Notes: a model not told the origin generated them from the letters alone. 64,000 bases of DNA from Streptomyces bathyalis (GCF_015910445.1 NZ_CP048882.1:6941501-7005500), one strand, 5' to 3'; counted from the first letter of the stretch, positions 25,773 through 35,161 are shown. Program-made: numbers and translations.

Positions 25773-26954
25773 GTGAGCACCACCGAACCTGCCCCGTCCT
25801 CCGGTCCGGGGCCCGCACAGCCCCCCATCAGCCACCCGCGTTCCCAGGAATCCGGTGCGGTCACGCTCGACGTGGACCGCAGTGACCCCGAGTACCGTGC
25901 GTGGCTCAAGGATGCCGTCCGCAAGGTCCAGGCCGACAGCAACCGCAGCGCAGACACCCATCTGCTGTCGTTCCCGCTGCCGGTGAGCTGGGGCATCGAC
26001 CTGTACCTCAAGGACGAGTCCACGCACCCCACCGGAAGCCTCAAGCACCGGCTCGCCCGGTCCCTGTTCCTCTACGGGCTGTGCAATGGATGGATCCGCC
26101 CCGGCAGGCCCGTTTTCGAGGCCTCGTCCGGTTCGACCGCGGTGAGCGAGGCGTACTTCGCGAAGCTGATCGGGGTCCCGTTCATCGCGGTGATGCCGCG
26201 CACGACCAGCCGCGAGAAGACCAGGCTCATCGAGTTCCACGGCGGACGGTGCCACCTCGTGGACGACCCCCGCTCGGTGTACGAGGTCTCGGCCGCACTC
26301 GCGGCGGACTCGGGCGGCCACTACATGGACCAGTTCACCTACGCCGAGCGGGCAACCGACTGGCGCGGCAACAACAACATCGCCGAATCCGTCTACGAGC
26401 AGATGAAGCTCGAGCGCTTCCCGGAACCGGCCTGGATCGTGGCGACCGCCGGCACCGGCGGCACCTCGGCGACCATCGCCCGCTACGTGCGCTACATGCA
26501 GTACGACACCCGCGTCTGCGTGCCCGACCCGGAGAACTCCTGCTTCTTCGACGGCTGGCTCCGTGGTGACGACGAGGCGTCCATCGAGGGCAGTTCGCGC
26601 ATCGAGGGCATCGGCCGCCCCCGAATGGAGCCCAGCTTCCTGCCCTCCGCCATCGACCGCATGATGAAGGTCCCCGACGCCGCCGCCGTCGCGGCGGTCC
26701 GCGCGCTGGAGCGTGCCACGGGCCTGCGTGCGGGCGGCTCAACGGGGACCGGGCTGTGGAGCGCGCTGAAGATCGTCTCGGAGATGGCCGGCCAGGGACG
26801 CACGGGCAGCGTGGTCACGATGATCTGCGACCCGGGCGACCGGTACCTCGACAAGTACTACTCCGACGACTGGCTCGCCGCGCAGGGCCTCGACATCGAG
26901 CCGCACGCCCGGACCATCGAGACCTTCCTGGCCACGGGCGACTGGACCGGCTGA
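25773..26954 (+). CDS. PLP-dependent cysteine synthase/desulfhydrase family protein
   Basis: A 393-residue fold-type II PLP enzyme. Lys91 in HPTGSLKHRLAR is the Schiff-base lysine; FEASSGSTAVSEAYFAKLIG binds substrate carboxylate, and VATAGTGGTSATIARY binds the PLP phosphate. The sequence is closest, from memory, to actinobacterial Cds1-type L-cysteine desulfhydrases annotated as cysteine synthase family. It probably releases sulfide from cysteine or interconverts cysteine and O-acetylserine. The GTG at 25773 is preferred to the ATG at 25761 because of the TATGAT box and because homologues start with MSTT. It is monocistronic. Confidence 0.9.
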   Translation: MSTTEPAPSSGPGPAQPPISHPRSQESGAVTLDVDRSDPEYRAWLKDAVRKVQADSNRSADTHLLSFPLPVSWGIDLYLKDESTHPTGSLKHRLARSLFLYGLCNGWIRPGRPVFEASSGSTAVSEAYFAKLIGVPFIAVMPRTTSREKTRLIEFHGGRCHLVDDPRSVYEVSAALAADSGGHYMDQFTYAERATDWRGNNNIAESVYEQMKLERFPEPAWIVATAGTGGTSATIARYVRYMQYDTRVCVPDPENSCFFDGWLRGDDEASIEGSSRIEGIGRPRMEPSFLPSAIDRMMKVPDAAAVAAVRALERATGLRAGGSTGTGLWSALKIVSEMAGQGRTGSVVTMICDPGDRYLDKYYSDDWLAAQGLDIEPHARTIETFLATGDWTG

Positions 26955-27001
26955 CGGGGACCGCAGGACCCGGGGGCCGGGGCCGGTGGGCTCCGGCGGG
27001 C

Positions 27002-27793
27002 TCAGACGTCCGTGTCGGCCTTCAGCTCAGGAGCGCGGTCCAGGACGATGCCGAAGTGCTCGCGGTAGGCGGCCGGCACCGCGTCCTCGGGCAGTTCCTC
27101 CTCGTGCCGGCTCCCGCCCTCGGTGACCGTCAGGGTGCGGCCGCTCAAGGTGATCCGGCCCTTCTCCGTGAGCAGGGAGCACACGAGAGACCTCGTGAAG
27201 TGGGACTTCGGTGAGGTGCGGTTCCACCAGCAGCCCAGCTCGAAGTCGGCGAGCGCGCGCGGGCGTTGTTCGAGCCGGTACTCCGCGACGCCGTCCCGGT
27301 GGACGTCCAGATCACCCTGCGGGGTCTCGGAGATGCGGAAGACGCCACCGGGATCTTCCTGTTCGCCGCTCAGGTCCAGGCGCAGCGGATATTCGCTGTG
27401 CCGTCCGAAACCGACGTCCACGAGCCACGGTTGAGGCGTCTCCACGCGCAGGGCGAGGTGGTCGAAGAGCGGACCGGGACCGTCCTCGCCGAAGACACGC
27501 GCCGCCAGGAGGGTCACCGGGTAGCCCAGGGCGGTCAGCAGCGCGGCGAAGGCGCCGTTGAGTTCGTAGCAGAAGCCGCCGCGGCGCTCCACGGCCACCT
27601 TGCCGGTCAGCGCTTCCGCATCCAGCACGATGTCCTCGCCCAGGTGCACGCTCAGATTCTCGAACGGGACGGTGAGCAGGTGCCTGCGGTGCAGATCGCG
27701 CAGCGCCTCCGCGTCTGCTCGTGCCGGGCGCCGCGCACCGATGCGGGCGAGGTAGTCGTCGGCACGTGCGGAGCTGATGCGCAGGTCGTCCAT
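27002..27793 (-). CDS. nat: Arylamine N-acetyltransferase
   Basis: A 263-residue NAT enzyme with the full catalytic triad: Cys75 (RRGGFCYELNG), His112 (FDHLALRV) and Asp126 (WLVDVGFG). The N-terminal PFENLSVHLGE and the C-terminal beta domain are also typical. It transfers acetyl or propionyl from CoA to arylamines and related amines in the cytoplasm. In actinobacteria such enzymes can close amide bonds in natural products, but no biosynthetic cluster is adjacent. The start ATG at 27793 gives the usual family length. Confidence 0.95.
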   Translation of the reverse strand: MDDLRISSARADDYLARIGARRPARADAEALRDLHRRHLLTVPFENLSVHLGEDIVLDAEALTGKVAVERRGGFCYELNGAFAALLTALGYPVTLLAARVFGEDGPGPLFDHLALRVETPQPWLVDVGFGRHSEYPLRLDLSGEQEDPGGVFRISETPQGDLDVHRDGVAEYRLEQRPRALADFELGCWWNRTSPKSHFTRSLVCSLLTEKGRITLSGRTLTVTEGGSRHEEELPEDAVPAAYREHFGIVLDRAPELKADTDV

Positions 27794-27913
27794 GGCTCAG
27801 TTATGCCAGTGCGGCCGTCCGATTGCATCAGGCCAGGGACGTACGTCCCGCGGCGGACGGCCCGAGGGTGCCGCGGGCGGGGCCTTCCCTCAGTCCGGGG
27901 AGAGAGAGCCCCG

Positions 27914-28777
27914 TCAGCCGTCGGACGCCGCCTGTTTGCTTGCCGGGCCGAGTCCGCGCCCGCCCGCGACGACCAGCTCCCGGATGTGCTCCCGGATGCG
28001 CTCGCGGGTCTCGTGCGGCAGGCCCCCGTCGGTGACGAGGGTGTCGACCTGCTCCAGCGACGCGAACGAACTCAGCCCGACCGTCCCCCACTTGGTGTGG
28101 TCCGCGACCACGACCACCCGCCGCGCGGAGCCGACGAGGTGCCTGTTCGTCTCGGCCTCCGCCAGGTTCGGGGTCGACAGTCCGGCCTCGGGGGATATGC
28201 CGTGCACACCGAGGAAGAGGACGTCGAAGTGGAGCGCGCGGATCGCGGTGTCGGCGACCGGACCGACCAGCGAGTCGGAGGGCGTACGCACACCGCCGGT
28301 CAGGACGACCGTCGCCGCACCCGTGCCCGCCCGTGACCCGCCGGACGTGCGGCGCTGCGCGGCATGGAAGACATCGGCTACCCGCACCGAGTTGGTGACC
28401 ACCGTCAGGTCCGGAACCTCCGTGAGCTGCTGCGCCAGCGCGTAGGTCGTCGTCCCGCCGGACAGCGCGATCGCGGCGCCGGGCTTCGCCAGCACCGCCG
28501 CGGCACGGGCGATGTCCTCCTTCGCCGACTGCTCCAGCGACGACTTCGCCTCGAAGCCCGGCTCGTGCGTGCTCGCGTCCGCGAGGGGCACCGCGCCGCC
28601 GTGCACCTTCTCCAGGGTGCCGCGGCGGGCCAGCACGTCCAGATCGCGGCGGATCGTCATGTCGGAGACCATCAGTCTCCGCGTCAGCTCGTTCACCCGG
28701 ACGCCGCCGCGTTCGCGCAACTCCTCCAGGATGAGCGCACGCCGCTGCTCGGCGAGCAGGTTCTGGTTGTCGCCCAT
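27914..28777 (-). CDS. DeoR-family transcriptional regulator
   Basis: A 287-residue protein. The DeoR helix-turn-helix occupies residues ~8-60 (EQRRALILEELRERGGVRVNELTRRLMVSDMTIRRDLDVLARRG), followed by the sugar-phosphate-sensing domain with AIALSGGTTTYALAQQL and DVLFLGVHGIS. Such regulators usually control nearby sugar or nucleoside genes; no such gene is adjacent here, so the targets are unknown. The ATG at 28777 is chosen; a GTG three codons upstream is also possible. It is divergent from the membrane hydrolase with 191 bp between. Confidence 0.92.
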   Translation of the reverse strand: MGDNQNLLAEQRRALILEELRERGGVRVNELTRRLMVSDMTIRRDLDVLARRGTLEKVHGGAVPLADASTHEPGFEAKSSLEQSAKEDIARAAAVLAKPGAAIALSGGTTTYALAQQLTEVPDLTVVTNSVRVADVFHAAQRRTSGGSRAGTGAATVVLTGGVRTPSDSLVGPVADTAIRALHFDVLFLGVHGISPEAGLSTPNLAEAETNRHLVGSARRVVVVADHTKWGTVGLSSFASLEQVDTLVTDGGLPHETRERIREHIRELVVAGGRGLGPASKQAASDG

Positions 28778-28968
28778 CGTGTTCACCGTGCCCTCGTCCC
28801 TTTGCGCCGCCGCCGCGTCCCCCGCGCGGCCATCCTCCCACCTGCTGCACGAGGAAGCCCACGTCACGATTTCGCGTGGCTTGTGTGTGGACGGCCTGTG
28901 CCGCCCCGCCACGGGAAGGATCCTGGAGGGAGATCAGGAGCACGCAACACCCCCGGGGGAGCTGAGAA

Positions 28969-31440
28969 TTGCAGACGGCCGAGCACGGCGACGGGTACGA
29001 GGCATCCGGTGCGGCTTTCGCACCAACCACACCGGGAGAGTCGGGAGTTGAGCCTCCGCCAGGTCTGAATCTGGAACTGCTCGTGCACGGGGTCGGCGGC
29101 ACGACACCCCAGGAGATGCTCGGCGATCCGCGCATCGAGCGGATCACCGGCGACACCACCGCGGCCGTCTACCGGCGAGCCGACGACGTCGACGCCGAGG
29201 CCCGGCCGCAGGACTATGCGGACAAGCCGGTTCCGGAGGCGTATTCCTGGTCGAACCTGACCTCGGGCAACGGCGCTCGCGCCCTGTGGCTGATCCTGCT
29301 GCCGTTCATGGTCGCCAACCTCGCGCACTGGATGCGCCCTGCCGACTACGGTCCCCGCCTCGCGCTGGCGCGGGTGCACGGCGTGCTGGTGCGTCTGGTC
29401 GCCCTCAGCCTCACCGTGCTGCTGGTCGCGGCCGCCTGCGAGGTCGCCCTCGACCTCGTCGCCTGGCAGTGTGCGGGCTCCACCGGGTGCGCAGACGAGC
29501 GTTCCTGGCTGGGATTCATGGCGCAGGGCCCGTCCGGCTCAGGCGGCTGGTGGAGCCAGCCCGGCCGCCGTCTGGCCCTGGCCGCCGTCGTGCCCGCCGC
29601 GGTGACGGTGCTGCTGTGGTGGCTCTCGCACCGCACATGGGCGGCGTACGAATCGCAGCCCCCGCTGCGCCGGCCCGTCGACGAGTACGACATGGAGGCC
29701 CGGCACCGGCCCGCGCTGTGCCTGCCCGGGTTCTGGTACGGCAAGCGGCTCGTGGCGCGGCTGCGTGCGGCGCACACCGCCGCCGGGTTCCTCACTGTCG
29801 CCGCCGCCCTGGCCGCCGCGACCACGCGCTACGACCGCAAGCCCGGCGGCAGTTCCGCACTCGACTCGGTGGGCTGGCTGACCGAGGTCCTCGTCGTCGC
29901 GTGTGCGGTGTGGGTGCTGTACGTGGTGTGCCGCCGGGGCCGCAAGGAGAGCGAGCCCGACGACGCCGTCGACAAGATCACGGTGCGGGCGCTGCCGGGC
30001 ATCAGCGCCGGGGTGCTGCTGCTGGCGGCCGGGCACGCCGCCTGGTCCCGTCCGCAGTGGGTCTCCCGCGGCGGGGAACTGCCGGGCGACGAGACCTTCG
30101 GCGTGCTCGCCGTCGCGCAGGGCATCCTGGTGGCGGCGATCGGCGTGCTCGGCATCGTCCTCCACCGCCGTCGTCCCGCGGAGCGCACCGCGCTGAAGGG
30201 CCTGGGCTCCGCCTCGGTCGCGATGCTGGCGTGTGCGCTCGGGGGTGTGATGTCCGGCGGAGTCACGCAGCGGGTCGGGGACTGGCTGGACGGCTCCGGC
30301 ACCCCCGGCATGGGCAACGGGCTGATCGAGGGGCCGCCCGTGCTGCTGACGTGGCAGTCGTCGGCCATTCCCGTGATGCTCGGCGTGGTGCTCCTGCTGG
30401 TGCTGTGGTTCCTCCTCCAAGTCTCCCGCCGCAGCCGGGAGATGACCGACGACGTGGAACGCGGCTACCCGGAATCCCTGCCCGACGCCTCCCGTTCACG
30501 CCGCATCGCCTCTGTCATCGCACGCGCGGCGCTCACCGACTCCACCCCATGGCTGGTGGGCACCACCGCGGCCATAACGCTGCTGCTCGGCGGCGCCGGC
30601 GTGCTCGGCACCTGGCTCACCGGCGAGGTCCCGGGACGCGCCGCCGACGGACTGCCCGCCGTGCTCGACGGATTCGCCGACACCGTCCAGGTGCTGGGCT
30701 CGTGGCTGATCGGCCTCGTCTTCGTCCTCTTCATCACCTGGGCCCGCCGCGCGTACCGGGACCCTTCCGCGCGGCGCACCATCGGCATCCTGTGGGACGT
30801 CGGCACCTTCTGGCCGCGTGCCGCGCATCCCTTCGCCCCGCCCTGCTACGCGGAGCGCGCGGTGCCCGATCTGGCCTGGCGGATGGCAACTTGGACGGAG
30901 CAGACCGGTGGACGGCTGGTGATCTCCGGGCACTCACAGGGCAGCGTGCTGGCCGCGGCTGCGGTCTGGCACCTCGACCGCGTCACCCGGCGGCAGGTCG
31001 CCCTGCTCACCTACGGCTCGCCGCTGGAGAGGCTCTACGGGCGCTGGTTCCCCGCCTACTTCGGCCCGCGGCAGCTCCAGGACCTGCACCAGCAGGTGGA
31101 CCGGTGGCGGAACCTGTGGCGGCTTACCGACCCCATCGGCGGCCCCGTGCGTATCGACGGTGGCGCCGTGGTCGACCGCGGTCCGCTGCTCGACCCCCTC
31201 GAATACGGCCGCACACTCCAGCACCCGCTGCCCGCCCCGATCCTGGGCCACGGCGAGTACCAGGCGGACCCCGTCTTCGACGAGGAGAGGGATCTGCTGC
31301 TGCTCAGCATGCGAAGGCACGAGCAGGCGTCCGGCGATGCGGAGAAGGGCGCCGCCGCGAGTCTGCCGCATCAGGGCGCGGCGGAGGGCGCCGCGGACGG
31401 TACGGACGCTCAGACGGATTCGGGCAGGTCGTCCTCGTAG
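28969..31440 (+). CDS. Large multi-pass membrane protein with alpha/beta-hydrolase motif
   Basis: An 823-residue protein. The soluble N-terminus starts NLELLVHGVGGTTPQEML, like the first strand of an alpha/beta hydrolase. About eight hydrophobic segments follow between residues ~105 and 590. The C-terminal part contains the nucleophile elbow GHSQGS with Ser656, and TYGSPLERLY resembles a lipase active-site neighbourhood. The hydrolase fold thus appears split around a membrane domain. Only a TTG at 28969 (with GGAG 7 nt before) begins the frame. The substrate is unknown, perhaps a lipid. The last 31 bp overlap the convergent beta-helix/AAA gene. Confidence 0.78.
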   Translation: MQTAEHGDGYEASGAAFAPTTPGESGVEPPPGLNLELLVHGVGGTTPQEMLGDPRIERITGDTTAAVYRRADDVDAEARPQDYADKPVPEAYSWSNLTSGNGARALWLILLPFMVANLAHWMRPADYGPRLALARVHGVLVRLVALSLTVLLVAAACEVALDLVAWQCAGSTGCADERSWLGFMAQGPSGSGGWWSQPGRRLALAAVVPAAVTVLLWWLSHRTWAAYESQPPLRRPVDEYDMEARHRPALCLPGFWYGKRLVARLRAAHTAAGFLTVAAALAAATTRYDRKPGGSSALDSVGWLTEVLVVACAVWVLYVVCRRGRKESEPDDAVDKITVRALPGISAGVLLLAAGHAAWSRPQWVSRGGELPGDETFGVLAVAQGILVAAIGVLGIVLHRRRPAERTALKGLGSASVAMLACALGGVMSGGVTQRVGDWLDGSGTPGMGNGLIEGPPVLLTWQSSAIPVMLGVVLLLVLWFLLQVSRRSREMTDDVERGYPESLPDASRSRRIASVIARAALTDSTPWLVGTTAAITLLLGGAGVLGTWLTGEVPGRAADGLPAVLDGFADTVQVLGSWLIGLVFVLFITWARRAYRDPSARRTIGILWDVGTFWPRAAHPFAPPCYAERAVPDLAWRMATWTEQTGGRLVISGHSQGSVLAAAAVWHLDRVTRRQVALLTYGSPLERLYGRWFPAYFGPRQLQDLHQQVDRWRNLWRLTDPIGGPVRIDGGAVVDRGPLLDPLEYGRTLQHPLPAPILGHGEYQADPVFDEERDLLLLSMRRHEQASGDAEKGAAASLPHQGAAEGAADGTDAQTDSGRSSS

Positions 31441-33887
31441 AGGAGAGTGAGGTCCTCGGTACTCGGGTCGGACAGCTGCGCCACCCGGCCCGCGTGCCGC
31501 TCGACCATCGACTCGAACGTCTGCCGGGCCGTGCGCCCGTTGCCGAAGGAGGGCCCCTTGGGCAGTGCGGTGAAGTGCTTCAGCAGCGCCTCGGTCGCGG
31601 CCTCGCCCAGGTGGTACTCGTGCTCCTCGGCCTGCTGCTCCACGATCCGAAGCAACTCTTCGGGCGTGTAGTCGCCGAAGGTGATGGTGCGTGAGAAGCG
31701 GGAAGCGACACCGGGGTTGACGGCCAGGAAGCGCTTCATCTCCGCGGTGTATCCCGCGGCGATGACGACCACTTCCTCGCGGTGGTCCTCCATCAGCTTC
31801 ACCAGGGTGTCGATGGCTTCGCGGCCGAAGTCGCGCCCGCCGTCCTCCGGTGAGAGCGCGTAGGCCTCGTCGATGAAGAGCACGCCGCCCCGCGCCCGGT
31901 CGAAGGCCTCCTGGGTGCGGATCGCCGTGGAGCCGATGTGCTCGCCGACGAGGTCGACGCGGGAGACCTCCACCAGATGACCGCGCTCGAGGACACCGAG
32001 GGCGTGGAGTATCTCTCCGTACAGCCGCGCGACGGTCGTCTTGCCGGTGCCGGGGGAGCCCGTGAAGACCAGATGCCGCCGCACCGACGCCGCCTTGAGC
32101 CCTGCCTCCTGACGCCGGCGCCCCACCTCGATCATGTCGGTGAGCGCCCGCACCTCTCGCTTGACGCTCTCCAGGCCCACCAGCGTGTCCAGTTCGCCGA
32201 GGACCTCCTGGGCGGGGCGTGCGGGTACGGCAGAAGGCTCTGCTTCCCCACCCGCCGCTGAGTCCTTCTGCGCCTTTGCGGTCTGCTGCGCAATCGCGGC
32301 CTTCGCCGGCAACAGGGACGGAGGGATCGCGTCCGCGTCCGGGGTGCCGAGTGGTGCCGGAGCCTGGGCCGAGGTGGCGGGCGCGGACGTGCCGCCCTCC
32401 CCGGGGGCCGCCACGAGGGCGGTGTCGTCGCTCCTGCAGTCCTCGACGACGGGCCCCTTCTCCGCGAACTCGAAGCCGCCGCGGGCACACCGCTCCGTGC
32501 GGCACCGCCGGAGCGTCGTGCGGCAGCCGTCGATGACATGGAAGCCGTAACCCTGCGATCCGCTCACCCGGCAGCCGTGGAAGGTGCCGCGGCCCTCGGC
32601 CGAGACGTAGAAACCCGCCTCGGACGGCGCGGTGACGGTGCACCGGTCGATGTCCGGGTCGGCTCCCTTGGTGACGATGAAGCCCGTTGCGACGCCGTCC
32701 ACCGTGCAGTTGGCGAGCGTGCCCCCGCTTCCGTGATCGCGGAACCACGCGCCCGTCGCGGCCTCCCGGATGCGGCAGTCGTCGAGCTGCACCGTCGCGC
32801 CGTCGCTCACCGAGACGGCGGTTCCGCGGACCTGGCTCAGATCGCTGTCGACGACGTCGGCGCGTGAGCCGCGGTCGAGCACGAACAGGGCGTCCGGCAC
32901 GGTGTGCACGCGGCAGGAGTCCAGCACGACGCTTGCACCGTCACTGATCCACACGGCCGGGTAGTCGCCCGTACTCTCATGTATCTCGCAGCTGTTGGCG
33001 TCCGCGCGGGTGCCCGGGTCCCACACCGACAGGCCGTTGCGGCCGAAGCGGCGCACGGTGGAGCGAGTGAGGGTGAGCACCGAACGGGACCGCAGGTCCA
33101 GCGCGTTCTCGGGGATGTCGTGGATGTCGCAGTCGGCGAGCGTGAGGACCGCGTCGGTGTCCAGGGTCACGCCGTCGGCCGAGGTGCGGTGGACGCGGCA
33201 GTCGGTGAGATGCCCCGTGGCGCGGGAGACGACCTGCACGCCGCTGCCCTTGATCTCGTACACCTCGCAACCGACGGCCTCGGCGGCGCTGCCCTCGCCG
33301 TGCAGGGACAGGCCGGCGCCCGTCGCGTGGTGCACGCTGCAGCGCTCCAGCCGCGGGTGGGCGCCGTCACGCACCGACACCCCGGACTGGCCCGCCGAGA
33401 CGACCTCGCACTCCTCGTACACGCCGCCCGCGCCGCCGGTGACGGTGATGCCCGTCCCCGCCGGGTTGTCGACGGTGCAGCGCCGCACCGTGGGGCGGGC
33501 GCCGCCGCGCACCTCGATCCCTGACGCCGAACGCGTCATCACCCTCAGGCCGTTCAGCTCCGCGGCCCCGTCCTCGACCAGCAGCGCGGGGGAGGCGGCG
33601 TCCTGAGCCTCGATCTGCAGGTGCTGCACGACGGCGGAGGACCGTACGGTCAGGGCGACGCCCTCGGTGGGGGCGATGCGCACCGAGCCGGAGGCGGCAC
33701 GCTCAGGTCCGCGCAGGGTGACGGTGCGCTCCAGCACCAGGTTCTCCCGGTAGGTACCCGGGGCGACGGTGATCACGTCTCCGTCGGTGGCGGCCTCCAG
33801 GGCGGCCGCGAGAGAGCCGTACTCTCCCGTGCGGCGCCGCCACCGCGACGTACCGGCGTGCGTCACCTGCACCGAGCCCTGTGCCAT
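31410..33887 (-). CDS. Right-handed beta-helix protein fused to a CbxX-type AAA ATPase
   Basis: An 825-residue protein. Residues ~20-510 are parallel beta-helix repeats (pectate-lyase/NosD-like, with many short turns such as NGLRVMTRSASGIEVRGGARPT), then an Ala/Pro linker to ~575. The C-terminal ~250 residues are an AAA ATPase of the CbxX/CfqX/SpoVK type: Walker A GSPGTGKTT, Walker B GVLFIDEAYAL, sensor and Arg-finger region GVASRFSRTITFGDYTPEEL. Streptomyces homologues of this architecture exist but their role is unknown. The related ATPase domain in EccA works in type VII secretion; no Esx gene is near here. The ATG at 33887 is chosen by family likeness; its Shine-Dalgarno is poor and an upstream GTG is possible. 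Confidence 0.88.
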   Translation of the reverse strand: MAQGSVQVTHAGTSRWRRRTGEYGSLAAALEAATDGDVITVAPGTYRENLVLERTVTLRGPERAASGSVRIAPTEGVALTVRSSAVVQHLQIEAQDAASPALLVEDGAAELNGLRVMTRSASGIEVRGGARPTVRRCTVDNPAGTGITVTGGAGGVYEECEVVSAGQSGVSVRDGAHPRLERCSVHHATGAGLSLHGEGSAAEAVGCEVYEIKGSGVQVVSRATGHLTDCRVHRTSADGVTLDTDAVLTLADCDIHDIPENALDLRSRSVLTLTRSTVRRFGRNGLSVWDPGTRADANSCEIHESTGDYPAVWISDGASVVLDSCRVHTVPDALFVLDRGSRADVVDSDLSQVRGTAVSVSDGATVQLDDCRIREAATGAWFRDHGSGGTLANCTVDGVATGFIVTKGADPDIDRCTVTAPSEAGFYVSAEGRGTFHGCRVSGSQGYGFHVIDGCRTTLRRCRTERCARGGFEFAEKGPVVEDCRSDDTALVAAPGEGGTSAPATSAQAPAPLGTPDADAIPPSLLPAKAAIAQQTAKAQKDSAAGGEAEPSAVPARPAQEVLGELDTLVGLESVKREVRALTDMIEVGRRRQEAGLKAASVRRHLVFTGSPGTGKTTVARLYGEILHALGVLERGHLVEVSRVDLVGEHIGSTAIRTQEAFDRARGGVLFIDEAYALSPEDGGRDFGREAIDTLVKLMEDHREEVVVIAAGYTAEMKRFLAVNPGVASRFSRTITFGDYTPEELLRIVEQQAEEHEYHLGEAATEALLKHFTALPKGPSFGNGRTARQTFESMVERHAGRVAQLSDPSTEDLTLLYEDDLPESV

Positions 33888-34127
33888 GGACAGTTGTGCC
33901 CCAACCTCGAAGTTCCTGTGGCGCGTTGAAATGCGCACCGGAGAGGCACCACCGTAGCGTGCGTGCGGACCGGCGCAGTCACGTGTCCGCACTTCGGGCG
34001 CACGATGACCACCGTCCGTCCGCTGCTCGCGGCTTCGGAGGGCACGGATCCACCGCGCCGGTACTCGGAACGCGGGGCCGGAGGGCCCGGGGTACGGCCG
34101 GGACCGCCAGGGACGAGCACGGCCCGC

Positions 34128-34145
34128 GGCCGGGAGCGCCCGGCC
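34128..34145. terminator. Short GC hairpin downstream of the Rv1733c-like gene
   Basis: GGCCGGG (34128-34134) and CCCGGCC (34139-34145) form a 7-bp stem with a 4-nt loop, 10 bp beyond the stop of the minus-strand gene ending at 34156. The rest of the gap up to 33887 shows no gene. Confidence 0.45.
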
Positions 34146-34155
34146 CGGCCGTGGC

Positions 34156-34758
34156 TCAGTTGTTGGAGCCGGTGCGTCCCCAGTCGGGACCGATGCGGGA
34201 CCATTCCGCGTCCCACATGTCGTACCGGCGGCGCAGCAACTGCCGCATGGTCAGCCGGCGTCCGGCCTCCATGGCTCCGACGGCGCCGGCGCCGGCCGCC
34301 AGTCCGGCGAGAGCGGCGTACGAGGACGCGGTCTGCGAACTCATGGGACGGGTCGTCGCCGTGCCCGCGGCGTCCGTCCAGATGCGGAAACGCTCACCGG
34401 GCTGCACGTGCTGCCTCGTGGTGACCGTGCTCTTGTGCGTCTCGCCGTCGGGACCGGCCCAGTGGGCGACCACATGACGGCGGTCGGGCTGGTGCGAGGA
34501 GGACTCGGGATCGGAGTCCGTCAGCGCACGGTCCTGGACCGATTCGGCCATCGCCCATACCTGGTGACGGCCCTGCCGCTGCTCCTCGGCGTTCTTCAGC
34601 AGTGCTCCGTGTGCCGCGGAAGCTCCGAGCCATCCGATGATCGGAGCGACGACGACGGCAAGGATCATGGCACCTAGTGCCAGCCAGGCCTCGCGGCGGT
34701 CGCTGCGACGGCACAACGGGTTGTCGCGCCAGCGCCACAGGCCGACGATCGCGCGCAT
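34156..34758 (-). CDS. Rv1733c-like membrane protein
   Basis: A 200-residue protein with two hydrophobic segments (residues ~25-48 and ~147-165) separated by an extracytoplasmic domain that contains VVAHWAGPDGETHKSTVTT and RFRIWTDAAGTATTRP. This layout and the MRAIVGLWRWRDNPLCRRSD start match the Rv1733c family, membrane proteins of unknown function that are numerous in Streptomyces. The start has GGGGG about 12 nt upstream. It is divergent from the encapsulin pair, sharing a 403-bp intergenic region, so co-regulation is possible but not shown. Confidence 0.85.
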   Translation of the reverse strand: MRAIVGLWRWRDNPLCRRSDRREAWLALGAMILAVVVAPIIGWLGASAAHGALLKNAEEQRQGRHQVWAMAESVQDRALTDSDPESSSHQPDRRHVVAHWAGPDGETHKSTVTTRQHVQPGERFRIWTDAAGTATTRPMSSQTASSYAALAGLAAGAGAVGAMEAGRRLTMRQLLRRRYDMWDAEWSRIGPDWGRTGSNN

Positions 34759-35161
34759 GATTTCTCACCCCCTTCTCCACGTGCGTGAGTACCTCAAGCA
34801 GACAGGTACATGCGTGGGAGTAGGCCAAAGAGACTCAAATCACCGGAACGTGGTCATGGTTCCGGCCCCGTAGCCACCCCTTCGTGGAACACCGACCTTA
34901 CCTGCAACGTCCTGGTTCTGTGGGGTCGGGGGGTGTGATGTGGGGCTGCACTGGGTGTCATCTTCGTCTCATCCGGGTCTGCGCAGGGCGCTCGGTGGCT
35001 GGTTTTCTCCGTCGAGCAGAGCCCGTTACCCACGCACTTGGCCGGTCATTCCATGGAATGCCGTCTCTTTTGAGCGATTGCCCGTTATGAGCACGCCGGA
35101 TTAGCTTCGTCTGCGCAACGAGCGAATTGCCGGTGCGGACACGGAGATTGGCGGTATCCAT
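34759..35161. promoter_or_regulatory. 403-bp divergent intergenic region upstream of the encapsulin pair
   Basis: No gene is seen. The right half is less GC-rich than its neighbours. It contains a perfect 14-bp palindrome at 35047-35060 and a possible promoter TTGCCC (35078-35083), 18 bp, TAGCTT (35102-35107), which would give a leader of about 50 nt before the shell gene at 35162. The Shine-Dalgarno for that start is weak (GGAG about 14 nt upstream). Confidence 0.45.
35047..35060. promoter_or_regulatory. 14-bp palindrome upstream of the first encapsulin gene
   Basis: CATTCCATGGAATG is a perfect palindrome about 20 bp upstream of the predicted -35 box. It could be an operator; no candidate regulator gene is adjacent. 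Confidence 0.5.
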
